DNA of 64,000 bases. Origin: Beta vulgaris subsp. vulgaris. Its lineage: Eukaryota; Streptophyta; Magnoliopsida; Caryophyllales; Amaranthaceae. The notes beneath the pieces are model-generated. The model had not been told where the DNA came from, searched no databases, and saw nothing but the letters and a program-made list of their open reading frames with translations. The DNA is taken from assembly GCF_026745355.1 (NCBI RefSeq), contig NC_079210.1:7495972-7559971 (forward strand). Reading direction: 5' to 3'. Shown piece by piece: positions 22,724 through 45,800 of this stretch. How positions within the stretch are numbered: the first letter of the stretch is position 1; each line of letters starts with the position of its first letter. The position numbers and the translations under genes are program-made.

Positions 22724-24998
22724 TAAACTTTAAAGCATTTATGATATGGTGAATCATATGATACATTATCAATCACGAAATTCATGAAAAATATCATGAA
22801 AGATGACCATAAATTTTTGGGGTGAGAGTTCATGTTGCAGAGAGAAAATACTTGGAAAGTGTATTATGTATATTATACATATACATATTTTCATGGGTAA
22901 AAGTATAGTTATGTCTTACAATTATATAATCCATAAATATTATCTGTTAATTAATCTTCTACAAAAAGAAATGAATATATAAATGTTCATATAATAAAAT
23001 TGGGTTAAATCATATTGAGCATTGAATAAGATGTGTGTGGGGGGTGTGTGTGTGTGTGTGTTAATATACTCTGACTAAAATTTCGGGTCTAAGTTACATA
23101 ATTTGTAAAAGAGGGAGAACTTAACTTGCCATATGAAAGATTGTCGTTGAATTTGTTTGGTGAAAGTTAACATTATGATAACGAAAAAAGGGGGAATGTA
23201 AGTATGCATATTTTTTGTAGGTAAAGGTATAGTTTATCTAATAAATATTATTATTTTTTCTTATTTTTTGTAGGTAAAGTCATATACAACTTATTTTCAC
23301 TTTCATTATAATTGATCACATTTATAAATATAATAGATTGTTGAGTTAACATTTCCTTTATCTACTCATAATTTTGAAAACCATGCGTGATTGTTGGTTG
23401 AAATGGATGTTAATAATGACTATCAAAATTTTTAAAATTTGTACACAACCATTAAATAAAGTATGTATTTAATTTTTTTTTTGAATTATAATATCTCTAT
23501 ATCTAAAACAAAATCCTTGAAGCCACATGGTATGAAGTTAGAGAATTTTTCAATGAAGCTAAAAAATCGAGTCATCAAACAAAATGGTAGATATCACTTG
23601 GTGAAGGAACACATATCATTTGGTGAAGGAACACAAAAGATTATGAAGATAATTTTAGTCAAAAAACAAAAAAAAAATCAAAGGAAAGTTCAGTTGATAA
23701 CATCATAACATTATGGTTCAGATTTAAGGAATTCTTTAGATTTCAATGAGAGGAAAAATAGGTAACTATTTGATAACTTAAATAAAGTTCGTAGATGATT
23801 AGGAGATTTCATTTATGCAATTATGATATATTAAAGAAGGGAGAAAGTTAGAAAACTCTTTATATGTCAATAAATATATGTTAAGATTATAACATAATTA
23901 AAATTAGTTTCATCATAAGTGGAGTATAATCACCTAGAACTAATGCATAACCAAGATGAACTAGATCTATTCTATCACATGAAATTTTCAAATGTAAAGA
24001 AATGGGTTACTTATTTTATTGAAACACTTATCGAATCGTATTAATCATACTATAAGTTTAAATATTAACAAATCCAAACTTGGCGTGTTAAATTTATTTA
24101 ACACCTATATATTCAGATCATGATTTTTATAGTGGAACTAAATACATGTCTATAATACCCCTTTGTTCTAGAGATAGGAGATATGTAAATGTCAAGTATA
24201 AATTGAAGTCAATATTTTTGTTCAATTTGAAGTTAATTGTATGATTAGTGGGGTGGCTATGGGAATAAAATTAAAGGGATGAGGGTGGTTTCTATTTAAA
24301 GTTGGTTTACATTGAGTAGGGCAAAACAATATGAAAAATAGTATATGCATAATTTTACTAAGTTGCATAATAGAGGTGTGGTTTAGTGTGCATTTTGGTC
24401 GAGTAGGACCACTTTCTATTAGTAAGTTATGATAGTTATGGTAATCATAATTCTTTATGTTATTCTCTTATAATTCTTAAAAGAAAAACCATAATTAGTA
24501 AAATTAATAACTTTAAAATAACATGGATTATACAAATAATGACATCAACGTGATGTATTTAACTCATGTCGTTTGAGGTTTTTTTTATTGCACGGGCTAT
24601 CTCATCCCGTGCATTTTTATTAAACATAAATTATGAATTATTTAATTTTCTACAAAACAAGTCATATTTTCTACCAATATGTACCGTATTTCTTCTACTA
24701 AATTTGGTTAATTGTGGTACATGGATAATCGAACATTCATCTTCGAGGTCATAGACATGTTCAACCTAAGGGGCTCCAAATAAAAGGAGACTACACTACT
24801 AAAATGAGAATAAAAAAGGATGGAAAAACAACCAACCAGGCGGTGGCAAGGACATGGGGTGGCTCAAGGAGCCAGCAACAAGAAAATTAATCACGTTACT
24901 TTTTTAGCTCGGGAAAGGAAAATGATCCTATATCAACTATATATAGTAGAAAACATATATTTGGTATTTTCTAGGGAATCATTTAAAGGGGGCCTGAG

Positions 24999-25956
24999 TA
25001 GGGGTGTTCACAAAAAACCGAAACCGAAATCCCGTACCGAAAACTCAAAAAACCGGTTAAAATGGGCGGTTACCGAACCGGGAAATTTGGGATTGAACGG
25101 TTCGGTTACCGAACTGGTAAAAATAACGGTTAAACGGTACGGTTAAGGTTATGATTTTTTATAAAACGGTTAACCGAAAAATCGGATAAATTTATTTATT
25201 ATTATTATTTAATTTTTTATAATAATTATATTAATTACTATTTTTTATTAAAGACATTAATTATAAAGTGTAGACATGTAGTCTGTGACTTCACTTGTCA
25301 TTGGTAACTTGCCTAAGGCTAATAGAATTAGAGCCTAAGAGGAGTAGAGGACTAGAGGAGAGTAAGCCCAAATTCAAAAATATTGGTTAGTTACTTAGTT
25401 AGCCCAAGTCCAAAATAATGAAGACTCTTAAGCAAGTAAACAGTAAGCAGACTAAGCACTAGCAGCATCCAGCATCCAGCATCTGAGAAAAAATGAAGCA
25501 AAATTACTGCTGTTTTTTTTTTTTTTTTTAACTTCTCAATTCTCACAGTGAAGTGTGTGGCAGACTGGTAGTGTGCTTAACATGTAATAGTTTAATGTCT
25601 TTGTGCTTGTTTTTTCTTAGAACTTTGAAATATGTATTTCATTATATCGTAATATTTTATGGTGTGGAATGTTTTTAACAATATTGTCTTTTATAGATAA
25701 TTTTGGTATTAATGGTATATTATTTAGGTTGAGAAAAAATTAAAATCTAATATATAAAATAAGTAAACTGATTTGATAAAACTTGACTAACGGTTAATGG
25801 TTAACCGGAAAACCGTACCGAAAAACCGGTTAACCGTTTATGCGGTTACCGATTTGAACGGTTACGGTTACGGTTCGCAAATATGACGAACCGATACTTC
25901 CAGTTACCGTCCCGAAATTTTATATCGGTACGGTTAACCACCCATGAACACCCCTA
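24999..25956. mobile_element. hAT-like non-autonomous element, 958 bp, perfect 8-bp TSD
   Basis: It starts TAGGGGTGTTCA and ends TGAACACCCCTA, a 12-bp perfect inverted repeat of hAT type. The flanks GGCCTGAG at 24991-24998 and 25957-25964 are identical. Both subterminal zones are full of AACCGGTTAACCG/ACGGTTAAC motifs with many self-complementary words. The core is AT-rich and shows no transposase. The identical TSD and TIRs suggest a fairly recent insertion. Confidence 0.95.
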
Positions 25957-26573
25957 GGCCTGAGTATGTCAAGGAAAGGGGAGTAGTATGGTATTTATAC
26001 CCCGTATGACACTCATTCTGTCAAATGGAACAAAATTTCCATTGAATTTTGTTTTGCAATGATTATAAATAAAAGTCAAAGATATCCCTATCACATATGG
26101 GTTTGTATCTCCCAAGTTCGGTTTTCAGCCATAGCCAATTTTATGTGGTCATTTCTAAAGTCACGGGTAGAAAGTGTATAATAATACTGATTTGCAAGAA
26201 AGAAATGATATGTCTAATATTATAGCTAATGACATATATAAATAAGTCTTCTACAACCTAAGTGTGTCATGTATTTGCAAAACAACTTCATAATTAACAT
26301 AAAGGAGCATTTTTTGTCTCTCTGTGTAAAGTATATCATTGATGTTTTGTTTTTAGTTAAATATGTATAGGATTATTCTGTATTTCAATACATCGTCCAA
26401 AGTTTATTAATTTAGTATAGGTTAAACTCATTTCAGTTTCGAGTAGTACATAATCGTATATTAAATCGAGTGGACGTAGAGAATCTTTTATATGTTTTTA
26501 CTGTAGTTGGTATATAAACATGTTTATTAAACAAAAAAGTTCCCATGCATTTTTGCACGGGTCCAAAAACTAG

Positions 26574-26751
26574 TCTATACAAATATATTAAAAGGCGTGC
26601 GAAAACAAGAAACTGTGCCACGTGACCTCAAATACATATACTAAAGTCTTAACCACTAGGCTAAGTTGTATTTAGTGTTATTATTATAAAGTATTATATT
26701 AATAAATGAATTTTTTTCTTACCCGAGGCATAGTCCGGGCCGAATAACTAA
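26574..26751 (+). mobile_element. Short non-autonomous Helitron, 178 bp
   Basis: It begins TCTATACAAATATATTAAAA and soon shows GTGCCACGTG, as in the 5' ends above. It ends with a GC-rich hairpin (CCCGaggcatagtCCGGG near 26722-26739), then CTAA at 26748-26751 and a T. It directly abuts the CTAG end of the larger Helitron. Terminus form is the only evidence; there is no coding sequence. Confidence 0.55.
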
Positions 26752-28148
26752 TTTGGTGTAAATTGAGCACCTAAAATTCTAATTTATTACAAAAATATCT
26801 CTAAGTGTACCATGCTCATGGTACACCCGAGTGTACATGAGTGAACTCCATAAGTTGAGATCCTTTCCTTCATTTCCCCCAAACACGTTAAGGTTTCTCC
26901 TAGCTTGAGAAGTAACAAGTTTTCCCAATTTTTGCTTCACTCGACCACCTTCACTATCTCCGCACTGCCGGCGACCACCTTTACCCAGCAAAAATTCGCA
27001 TACGGTCGCACTTGCTTCTTTTCCTTTGGCTTATCTCTCGCACGGGCGCCGCACCCAAAAGCCGGACCCCTGACCCTGTTGTTGCCCCAACTATTCTTGA
27101 GGAGAGGTGTGTTCGATTTTTTTTTTAAATGGTTTTTCTTCAATTTTTTTTTTGTTTTTGTCCAATTTGTGTGGGTTTTCCTATGATTGTTGATCTGGGT
27201 TTGTTTAATTTGCTGAGGAAAAGCAAGATAAATGAAGATCTTTCTAAATTTTAGGGTTTAACTTGACTCGAATTGATGTATTTGTGGGTGAGTATTACAA
27301 CAAATATTAGGAAACCATTAATAATTGTATGTTTTTTCCGAATATTAATATCATTAGTTAGAATTGAGATATGAACACATTACACAGTAAAAGAATTAGA
27401 AACTAAGAATTACCTTTTGACTGTGATTTCCCTTGTCACTCCTCGTAGTTTGGTTTTCTGGTTGGAATATACTGAATAAAAAGCACAAGCACAGTGATAA
27501 ATGTATGATAAAAGACTTATGATAAAGAACACAGCAAAACGCGAATGTTGCCTTGTTTTTAATTACCTGCTCTTGGCCTTTGAAAAGAGAAATTTTAGTA
27601 AATAGTCTTGCATATTTGTTGCTTCGAATTGCTTGCTTTTGGCCTTTGAAGAGGGGAGTTTTAGTTATTAGTCTTGAGATTTTGTTTGCAGATAATGGGA
27701 GGGAGAAGATGAAGAACGGAGAAGAATTCAAATGGAAGCAGGAAAAGTAGGAACAAGTTGAATCCTAGGTTGAACTGCCGTCTATGGTCATAATTTCTAT
27801 GTTTTCTATTTATTAATAAAAACTGCCATTTAGTCTGGTGATTTTGTTTTAAATCTTTTTTTATATGTTAAAAACTGCATTGCACGTCTGGCTGTTTTAT
27901 TTCGTTTTTAATTTTTCTTTTTATATGTTCAAAATTGCCATTTTAGTGGGCCAATGTTTTTTATTCTTTGGTGTCCCCCCTCTTCCCTTATTGAATAGAG
28001 ATCAATTTCTTAATTTATGAATGAGTTTTCCGTGATTATGTTTATGTATGTTGTGCTTTGCTTTTTGATGCTGACTGTTGCTGACGGTGACCTTAATTGT
28101 GGCAGCTAATCTGAAAGGGTTATTATAGTGGCTATATTTGACATTTCA
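26752..28148 (+). promoter_or_regulatory. Upstream region of the ILP1-like gene, probable 5' UTR exon and 5' UTR intron
   Basis: The stretch 26870-27110 is richer in GC and pyrimidines than its surroundings, as plant 5' UTRs often are, and a possible donor (GAGAG before GTGTGTTC) lies at about 27105. A clear acceptor (TTGTGGCAG) occurs at 28097-28105, 43 bp before the start codon at 28149. I infer a leader exon joined across an intron of about 1 kb. No TATA box stands out. The palindromic patch at 26806-26840 relates to 16919-16952. Confidence 0.35.
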
Positions 28149-38322
<10,174 letters not shown>

Positions 38323-39863
38323 TCTTGTCTTTCTATATCTAGGCTCCTTTTTTTTTTCTTCAGAATTTTGAGATATGCATGAATATATGTTCTCCGTTGT
38401 TATATTTTACATAGCCAGTTCATGAGGTTATACAGTATTAGCTGATACAGGAGGTTTCCTTGCAACCACAGTTAGAGTAGCGATACTGTTAGTAAATGTT
38501 TCCGATTGTTTGAATTGATTGTCTCCTCCTAAAATCATGTCAAGTAGTTTGCTTGCATGTATTATGTGTTGAAAACATTGATCTTGAAAAATCTTGAAAT
38601 AATGTAGTTTAGAGAATATAGGTGGTCATGAAGGAAGAAGTATATATAATTGGTATCTTCACGAGGTACTACTCTGCTTGCAAGTTGATTTTCATTGTCA
38701 TTCTCAAATAAACATAGACGAAATGTAAGCAGCAAACTTAGGGGTTAGCATAATGTAGCTGTATGAACAATTGAATCTTATAGTAACCCTGTGAATAAGA
38801 AGTGGCAAGTACTTTCCCATGGTAGTATGGTGCCATTTCTTCCATGCATCAATTATCTACTTTATAATACTCAATAGACCCTTTATATGTTAAAACTACA
38901 TATGGACAAGGTGATTATATAGCAGTTGCTTGATGGACACTGTAGAATGTCGTTGTGTCAATAAAAGTGTCATATGATGATTATGCATCACGAAATTGCA
39001 GATCCAAAAGTCATGTTTATCGAGGTTCTGCAAAAGCAAGTTATCTGTCATATGTATCCGATGTGCAAAGTGAAAGTCAAAACACCTCCGTACATTACAT
39101 TTTGGGATGGACCACGAGAGCTAAATCTGGGGAGTGGGGGAAAAACACATTGTTAATGTTACTTAGTATCTGACTGATTGATTCTATCATACAGGTGAAC
39201 TTGTAAATAAAATCCCCCTACCTCCTCTTAGAACACAGTTTACAGCAGACGATAAATCCAGTTAACATAATTAACAATCTATAGTCACTGCTTAATTTCA
39301 TAATTTATAACTTCCTTTGGATCTTTGTAACAAAACCAGGAGATCAGTAAGAAATGAGAGGTTATGCACCAATCAAATTCATTAGGCTGATGAACATAAG
39401 TCAAAAGACTACAAGTCTACAACAGGTTTCAGCATTGACTTTATTTTGCAGAAAGTAAAAATTATTGATGTTAAGGGTGGATGAACTAATTCTATAATTA
39501 AGCAAAGATCAGGACCATTTCGCTTTTTCTTGTACAAAATAAGAAAATGTACCAAAATATTCATTTAATTCGTAGCATCACCGTTTTCCTGAATTGAATT
39601 GAAGTAGCTAGTAAGGGTGTTGATGATGGGTGATTCTATGCTTGCACTTGCTTATAGTCCTTTGCTGTTAGTTTTGGGCCTAGTGATAAGCAGTTGGTTG
39701 AGAGATTGTGGAGTAATCCGGAAAGAGTCTTTGCTTTCAACATGGTTTAACAATAGTCCCCAACATGTTTGCACACAACCTGATAAGGTTGGCCACTACA
39801 GGTGAGCCATTGAAAATTCGCTTTGATTTCTAAGGGGAAGACATTATCTTATGCTTGCTGTAA
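38323..39863. other. ILP1 3' flank and spacer before the truncated AIR9 gene
   Basis: The ILP1-like 3' UTR probably ends within a few hundred bases (an ATAAA-like context lies near 38700). A short region at 38974-39150 has two overlapping open frames, one reading EIADPKVMFIEVLQKQVICH, which looks protein-like but was not identified. Another open stretch at 39617-39805 was not identified. None of this matches the LRR or A9 repeats that should precede the AIR9 exons. Confidence 0.5.
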
Positions 39864-42800
39864 TTTGTCTCCTTCAAATGTATACCTGTTCGGGATGATG
39901 GTATGATTGGTGAACCTAGGGTCTGCATGGGACAAGAGCGGGTTCGTGCTGGTGAGTACATCTGATCTTGCCAGTTACATTTTCTTATGCTTGCTGTAAT
40001 TTCATTTGAAGGGGGAGGGGTGGTTCACCTCAAATCATATTTTATCATCTTTGATGTCTTCTCATTACCATCTTAAAACAACTATAGTATGTCGATTGCA
40101 GTACACTATCGTTAGTGCTTGCTTGACTTTGGTGCAATAAATTCCTGATTCTTCGTACGTTGCATTGTATGCCTAGCAAAATGGTGAACTGAAGACTTGT
40201 GCATCTTCTAAATTAACAATGCATGATGCTTCTTATATTATCTGACAGGAAGCCCAAGGTTAATTTCATTGCAAATAGCTGGCAAGTCTATTGAAGGATC
40301 AACATTGGTAGCTGAAAAATCATATTGGGGTGGTGCAGAGGGAGAGTCAGTTTTTCGCTGGTTTCGGGTACTGCGTCCTGTTCATTTTCTATACATACTT
40401 TTCATCATATTTTGGTCGTGAGACTTGTAACTGTATGATATAGTACTCCCTCCATTTTGATATAAATTTTGCCGTATATATATTTGGGCAATCCATAAGT
40501 AAGCAAATAAGCTCCCCACTTTCTTCAATGGAAATTTTACCCACTTAACCCTGGTGATGTGCACCCCTCCACTAGTTCACTAACTTTCTATCTCTCACTG
40601 TCTGTCTTCATATCCCATGTGATGTAGGGCCCTCCACTAACACACTTTGTCTCACTGGCCGTTTTGTTTTTACTTTTACACTATCTGCCAAAAGCCTACA
40701 TTCCCCTACTGAAAATTATTTAAATGTTTGCCCAAGCCTAACAAGTTTATTTGAGGATAGAGGGAGTAGAAATTTCAGCTTTATATTCCTTAGGGGCTGT
40801 GATCCTTTAGCAGTTACAGTGTCCTTACAATATTCAACTTGTGGTTGCAGAGTGATTCAGGTGGGCAACAAATGGAAATTAATGGTGCTATCACAGCATC
40901 ATACACACTTTCGGTTGATGATGTTGGACACTATATATCAGTATCCTGTGAACCAATTAGAAGTGACTGGGCACGTGGTCCAGTAGTACTCTCTGAACAA
41001 TTTGGTCCAATAGATCCTGGTAATTTTCAAGTGCTCCTTGTTAGTTTCCAATGCAGACATTTCTATTACAGGAAAAAAGAGCTTAGTTCTTACTTTGACC
41101 ATAATTATCTACTGCAACATAGTTATAGACTGCTATGAATTGACATAGATTGGACAGTTTAGAGACTAGGATTAATGGATAATAACAGAGTTTCCATTGA
41201 TTATTTGGATGAATTTATAACATAGACTGATAAGTGATAAATACAAGCTTTCAGAGGCTTGCATTCTCTCAAATATGAAGTAAAGCTCACAATTTTCAGC
41301 ATGATTTCCCTCTCCATAATGTTTTGTACTTTTAGGAATTTCTTCCCTAACTAACTTCCTTATAACTCAAGCGACCATAAGTAATTTTCCTAAAGTACCC
41401 TCCCCCCATTATTAGTTCTTAGCATAGACTATAGTACGCCCTCTTTTACAAAAATTGAATCGGACTCATTTTGGCGCGACTATTGGACAAAATAGCTTAT
41501 GTCCTTCGTTTTGAACTTGCACATTTTTACATCACTTTAGTCTATTAAATCACACAACTTTCTTGATTGAACTTTTACATTGCACACGTCTAACAAAAAG
41601 TATGATGTATAAACATTTCTAGTTGAATGAATCCAAATTAGATTAGCGAAATAAACCAGCACCAATTTTGACGAATAACCTAAAAAACAACTGGGTATTA
41701 TACTTCGAAAGATTGCATGCTTCTTTGAAATATATGTGACTCCTGCAGGCGGCCAATTCTTTTGAAACATCGAAATTGGCCGAATCCGAGGTTCTTTTAA
41801 TTGTATGACATTGATATTCTAGGTCCCCCGTCTTGTGAGGCACTCAGCTTCTCAGGATCAATGACAGAAGGAGAACGATTGACCTTTAGTGCATCATACA
41901 CTGGAGGGGTAAGATGTTATGCTGGAAAAATGCTTGCAGACTTTGACTTGTCCTTTGGTACCTTTAATCACTCTTCTGACCTGTTCCAGGAAGAAAGGCG
42001 ACTGCTACATTGAGTGGTTTAGAGTACAAAACGATGGTTACAAGAAGAGACTGTCTGCCAATGGTGAGGACGATATATACATGCTTTGGAAAGAGATGAA
42101 TGGTTGCCTATAAGGCTAAACTTGTTATATTTTCAGAGTTTCTAGATTTAGCTCTTGATGATGTTGGGAGTTGCATTGAAGTAAATTTCACGCCTGTTCG
42201 GAACGATGGAGCTAGAGGAATTTCCCAGCGAATTATATCTGATATTATCATGCCCGGTATGTTATTTGGACACACAAATTATTTACAAATACTTTCTCAA
42301 TCTATTGTTTAGATTTCATTTGATTAAGTTATTTTAATCACTGAATGTGATCCATTATGTGGGTGAACAGATTTGTGGAAGATATAGGTATATGTTGGTG
42401 GGACATTTTTAGCTAATTCGCATTACCTTGTTTTGCACAGTGCTGTTTGTTCTTCTTGGACGGATTCGGTTTAATAGAAGCACATCAGAATGCATGGTGT
42501 TTACTCTTTAAATTTGACTAGCTGGCTTAATTTCATCCCAGTTTTATGTTTGCTGTATTTAGACCCTCCTACCATAGATACGCGTTTCTCTTGGATTTGA
42601 CCAATTTTTCTTCTATTGTTAATCATCACTTGGCATGTTCATGTTAACCAATCCCAAATCATTTTGGGACTTAGGCTTTGATATTTTATCAACATTCAAC
42701 AGCATTATTTTGGATAGTGGGTGGCTGTCTTCTCTTGGGACTAAATGTGTGCTTGGTCACAAAACTATAGAATTGTTGGGCAGGGAGGAAGGAGGGCTGA

Positions 42801-45800
42801 ATGTACTAAATTTGGTTGTTATATGCAATACGAATATTCCTTTATTGAGTATTCACTCAGTTGAATGATTTTATATTTATTTATTTTTCATTTCAATTTT
42901 TTTTTTTTTGCATTTTCTTATATAAACAGCTGATCCTGTTGGTTTAGAGCTTACAATATCTGCTTGCCATGTGGCTGAGGAAGTGTTTCCACGTAAGAGA
43001 TACTTTGGTGGACATGAAGGTATAGGAGAATATATATGGTATAGAACAAAAAAGAAGCTTCACGGATCTGATTTGAGTGGTATATCTGAAACATATGATG
43101 ATGTTATAATTTGTGGTCGAGACGTGTAAGTTCTATATTTCTTATGTCTCCACATGATTTGGCATATGAAGAGTTATGCTTTAGTTGGATTTTTCTATAT
43201 TTCTAATGATGAGTGTATGTATGTTACAGTACATACACACCGTTTCTGGATGACGTGGGGGAATATTTAGTTTTATATTGGGTTCCGGTACGCAAAGATG
43301 GGAAACCCGGCAAGCCATTAGTTTCAGTTTCTGATGATCCAGTTGGCCCAGGTAATAAAGCTGTTTGCTTTTATAATGCCTCAGTTTTTCTTGTTGGCAC
43401 CTTCTAATGGGAATGAAGATGTGGCTATTAGCCTATGATTGTATGTGAACGATGATTGGCCATGTATTTCATTTAATTTTTTTTCCTTTGGGAGTCAGCT
43501 GGGGGGTGAAATGGGATTTCTGTATGTAGCTCTGAGTGCTTGTTCTGTATTATTTCTGTCAGATTCTAAGGGGGACCTCAATATGGCGCTCTCTCATTAT
43601 AGTTGGGTCATAGATGCCCTTTGATTCATTGTTGCATGTAGATAATTTTATTAGTCTCTAGAGCCTTATCTTTATACCTGGTTACTTGCCTGGGAATAGG
43701 AATTTAGGTTGTATGCAGGTTCCCTGTAGTCACATATACTGAAGTTCACCTGTTTCATTTTGACAGCTCATCCTGTAGTACAAAATATTTGTGTCAAAGC
43801 CTTGAGTTTGAGCACTTTCTCTGGTGAAGGGGAGTATTTTGGGGCTATGAAGGATCAAGTCTGTTTAGCTGGTATAGAGAAACAGCGGAGGGCACTATTA
43901 CTTTGATAATTGGGGCTGATTCTCAGACTTATGAAGTCACAGAATCAGATTACAATTGCCGTTTGCTGTTTGGGTAAGTAGCTTTTTATATTTTATGTCT
44001 GCATGAATTTTTGAAAATCCAAGTTTCTTTAGCATACATAACAGACTGATTTCATGTCATGTATGAATTCTTGATTACATGTTATTGAATTGTTTTCTTC
44101 GATAACAATTTGCTTAAGGTAAGTTCAGATCTGTGTATTTCTTGATGCTTTATACCGAGTTTGTTTTATTTGTTTCAGATAGGCTGAAATGCCAGTGGTA
44201 AGTCTGTTGCGTAATATTATTACAGTTTTCTTGATGTTAAAAATATGAGACCCATCTTCGTTTGGGTGTTCATTTCTTGAAGTCAAAAGCTTAACTTGGA
44301 TCCTCATTTTCAGATCGGCCACTCTTTGGATTTTCAGATCAACTAAATACGTACACACATAAACCGACTGGGAAAAGAATTAATATAAAAGCTAAAAAAA
44401 AAGAACAGAGTAATCCGCCTGAAGGGTTACTGTTGATGAGATAAGGGTCACTAAAGAGGTTAATGTTCATGAGATAAGGGTTACTAAAGAGGTTACTGTT
44501 AATGAGATAAGGGTTACTATGGGTTACTTTTACATATTAGGGCAAGCTGGATCAAGGGAGATAGGTGGGGAAAGATTCATGGGTGATAAATTCTGAAAAT
44601 TTTCTGGGTATGGTTTGAGGGTGAAAATGACATGGGGGATCCCATTACTCCCAAATTGAGGGTAATATTTACCGACATCCCCCCTAGGGTAATAATTACC
44701 CTCTCTTTCTCCGGCAAAAGTTGGTACTGCCTCTAGCCGACCTCCTCGAAAGCCCTCTGTCTCCAGCAAATACTTTGTTGTGACCAGAAAACAGAGGAAG
44801 GAAGACAAGGAGGGAGCAACAGCTGGAGCAATTAGTACCCTATGAATGATCCCAAACTACATAAAAAGACACATTTCACCCCTAAAATATTCCTCTGTAA
44901 TAATCAACCCCCTAAATTATACCCTTTTAATTGTTAAATGGAAACCAGGCACGCCCTTATATGGAAGAAAATCTCACTTTTTACTGTAGGGCTACATACA
45001 AACAAATGTCAATCTCCAAGAGGAAATTAAAAGCCTATCCTTAAACCTTTTTGCTAATCAATGGGGACGTAAGAAAAAAGGGTAACTTTAAAATTCATAA
45101 GGGCGATAGCTTAAAAAAATAGGGTAACTTAAGCTTTAGCTGACTTTAGGTAACTTTTTACTCTAAATGGGTAACCTATAATTGAAAAAAAGGGTGACTG
45201 AACAGGAAAGATGTAAATTTAACCATAATTTGTTTGTAATAAACTGTTACCGCATTATGTTAAGAGTAACCTTTTTCATTGCCAAAGTAACCACTTTTAT
45301 TACTTGTTGAAAGATGAGGGTAGCAATTTCCCTTCTTGGCTAGTGGTAAAAAGAGATAACCCTACAGGTCGATGTTCATGACTGGACGTTTGAGTGAATA
45401 GAATCAGAATCCTGTTGAGTTGTGTTCAGAGGACCTTTGAGCTCATCGATTCAAAATCTTTCCTCGTTTTCCAGCTTGTTTCTCCAGTTTCTTTGTTCTC
45501 TGTGGTTCATACCGGCTTTATAACAATGGGCTACTTAATCCGACCCTTATTGGAAGGCATACACACCGATCTATGCTTTTGGTTTTGGTTTGCTTTAAAC
45601 TAATACATACATATTTTTCTTATTCATAATGATACTTCTTTTTCTCGATCTAAAGATCAAGGAAAAGGAAAGGGAAAGAAAAGAAAACACTTGGGGATTC
45701 ATGTTTAAAATTGCATGTCAAGAAAGTTTTGGATTTTTTTCTTCATGTTACGTTAAGTTGCCTTTTCACAAATGCGTTACAATAACTGGACATTCCTTCC

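Larger units (their letters stand above)
17094..26573 (+). mobile_element. Helitron-like element, non-autonomous, with nested insertions (5' end uncertain)
   Basis: The 3' end is well formed: a short hairpin (CCATGC ATTTTT GCACGG, 26543-26560) followed by CTAG at 26570-26573 and a T, as plant Helitrons end. A Helitron-type 5' end, TCTATATATATATCTAAAG, begins at 17094 after an A and is followed by a GGCCACGTG motif. A related 5' end, TCTCTATATCTAAAAC, begins at 23494, also after an A, so the real element may be only 23494-26573. No Rep/helicase gene was seen. The block contains a CACTA element (20063-21467), a Harbinger-like element (21758-22723) and a hAT element (24999-25956). The stretches 18541-20062 and 22724-24998 hold no recognised gene; a 7-bp perfect hairpin (GCACGGG/CCCGTGC) sits at 24589-24611. 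Confidence 0.55.

Noticed and set aside
26905..27186. 93-residue plus-strand frame upstream of ILP1 as a gene
   Set aside because: The C-terminal part is a Phe-rich translation of a T-run. The GC-rich start is better explained as a 5' UTR.
39617..39805. Upstream frame as the missing AIR9 exon
   Set aside because: It lacks A9 motifs (GGxEG, DVG, PVRxDG) and does not join in frame to the exon at 39864.
44410..45330. Interstitial telomere-like repeat (GGGTTAC words)
   Set aside because: The units are longer (about 34 bp) and do not match TTTAGGG periodicity.
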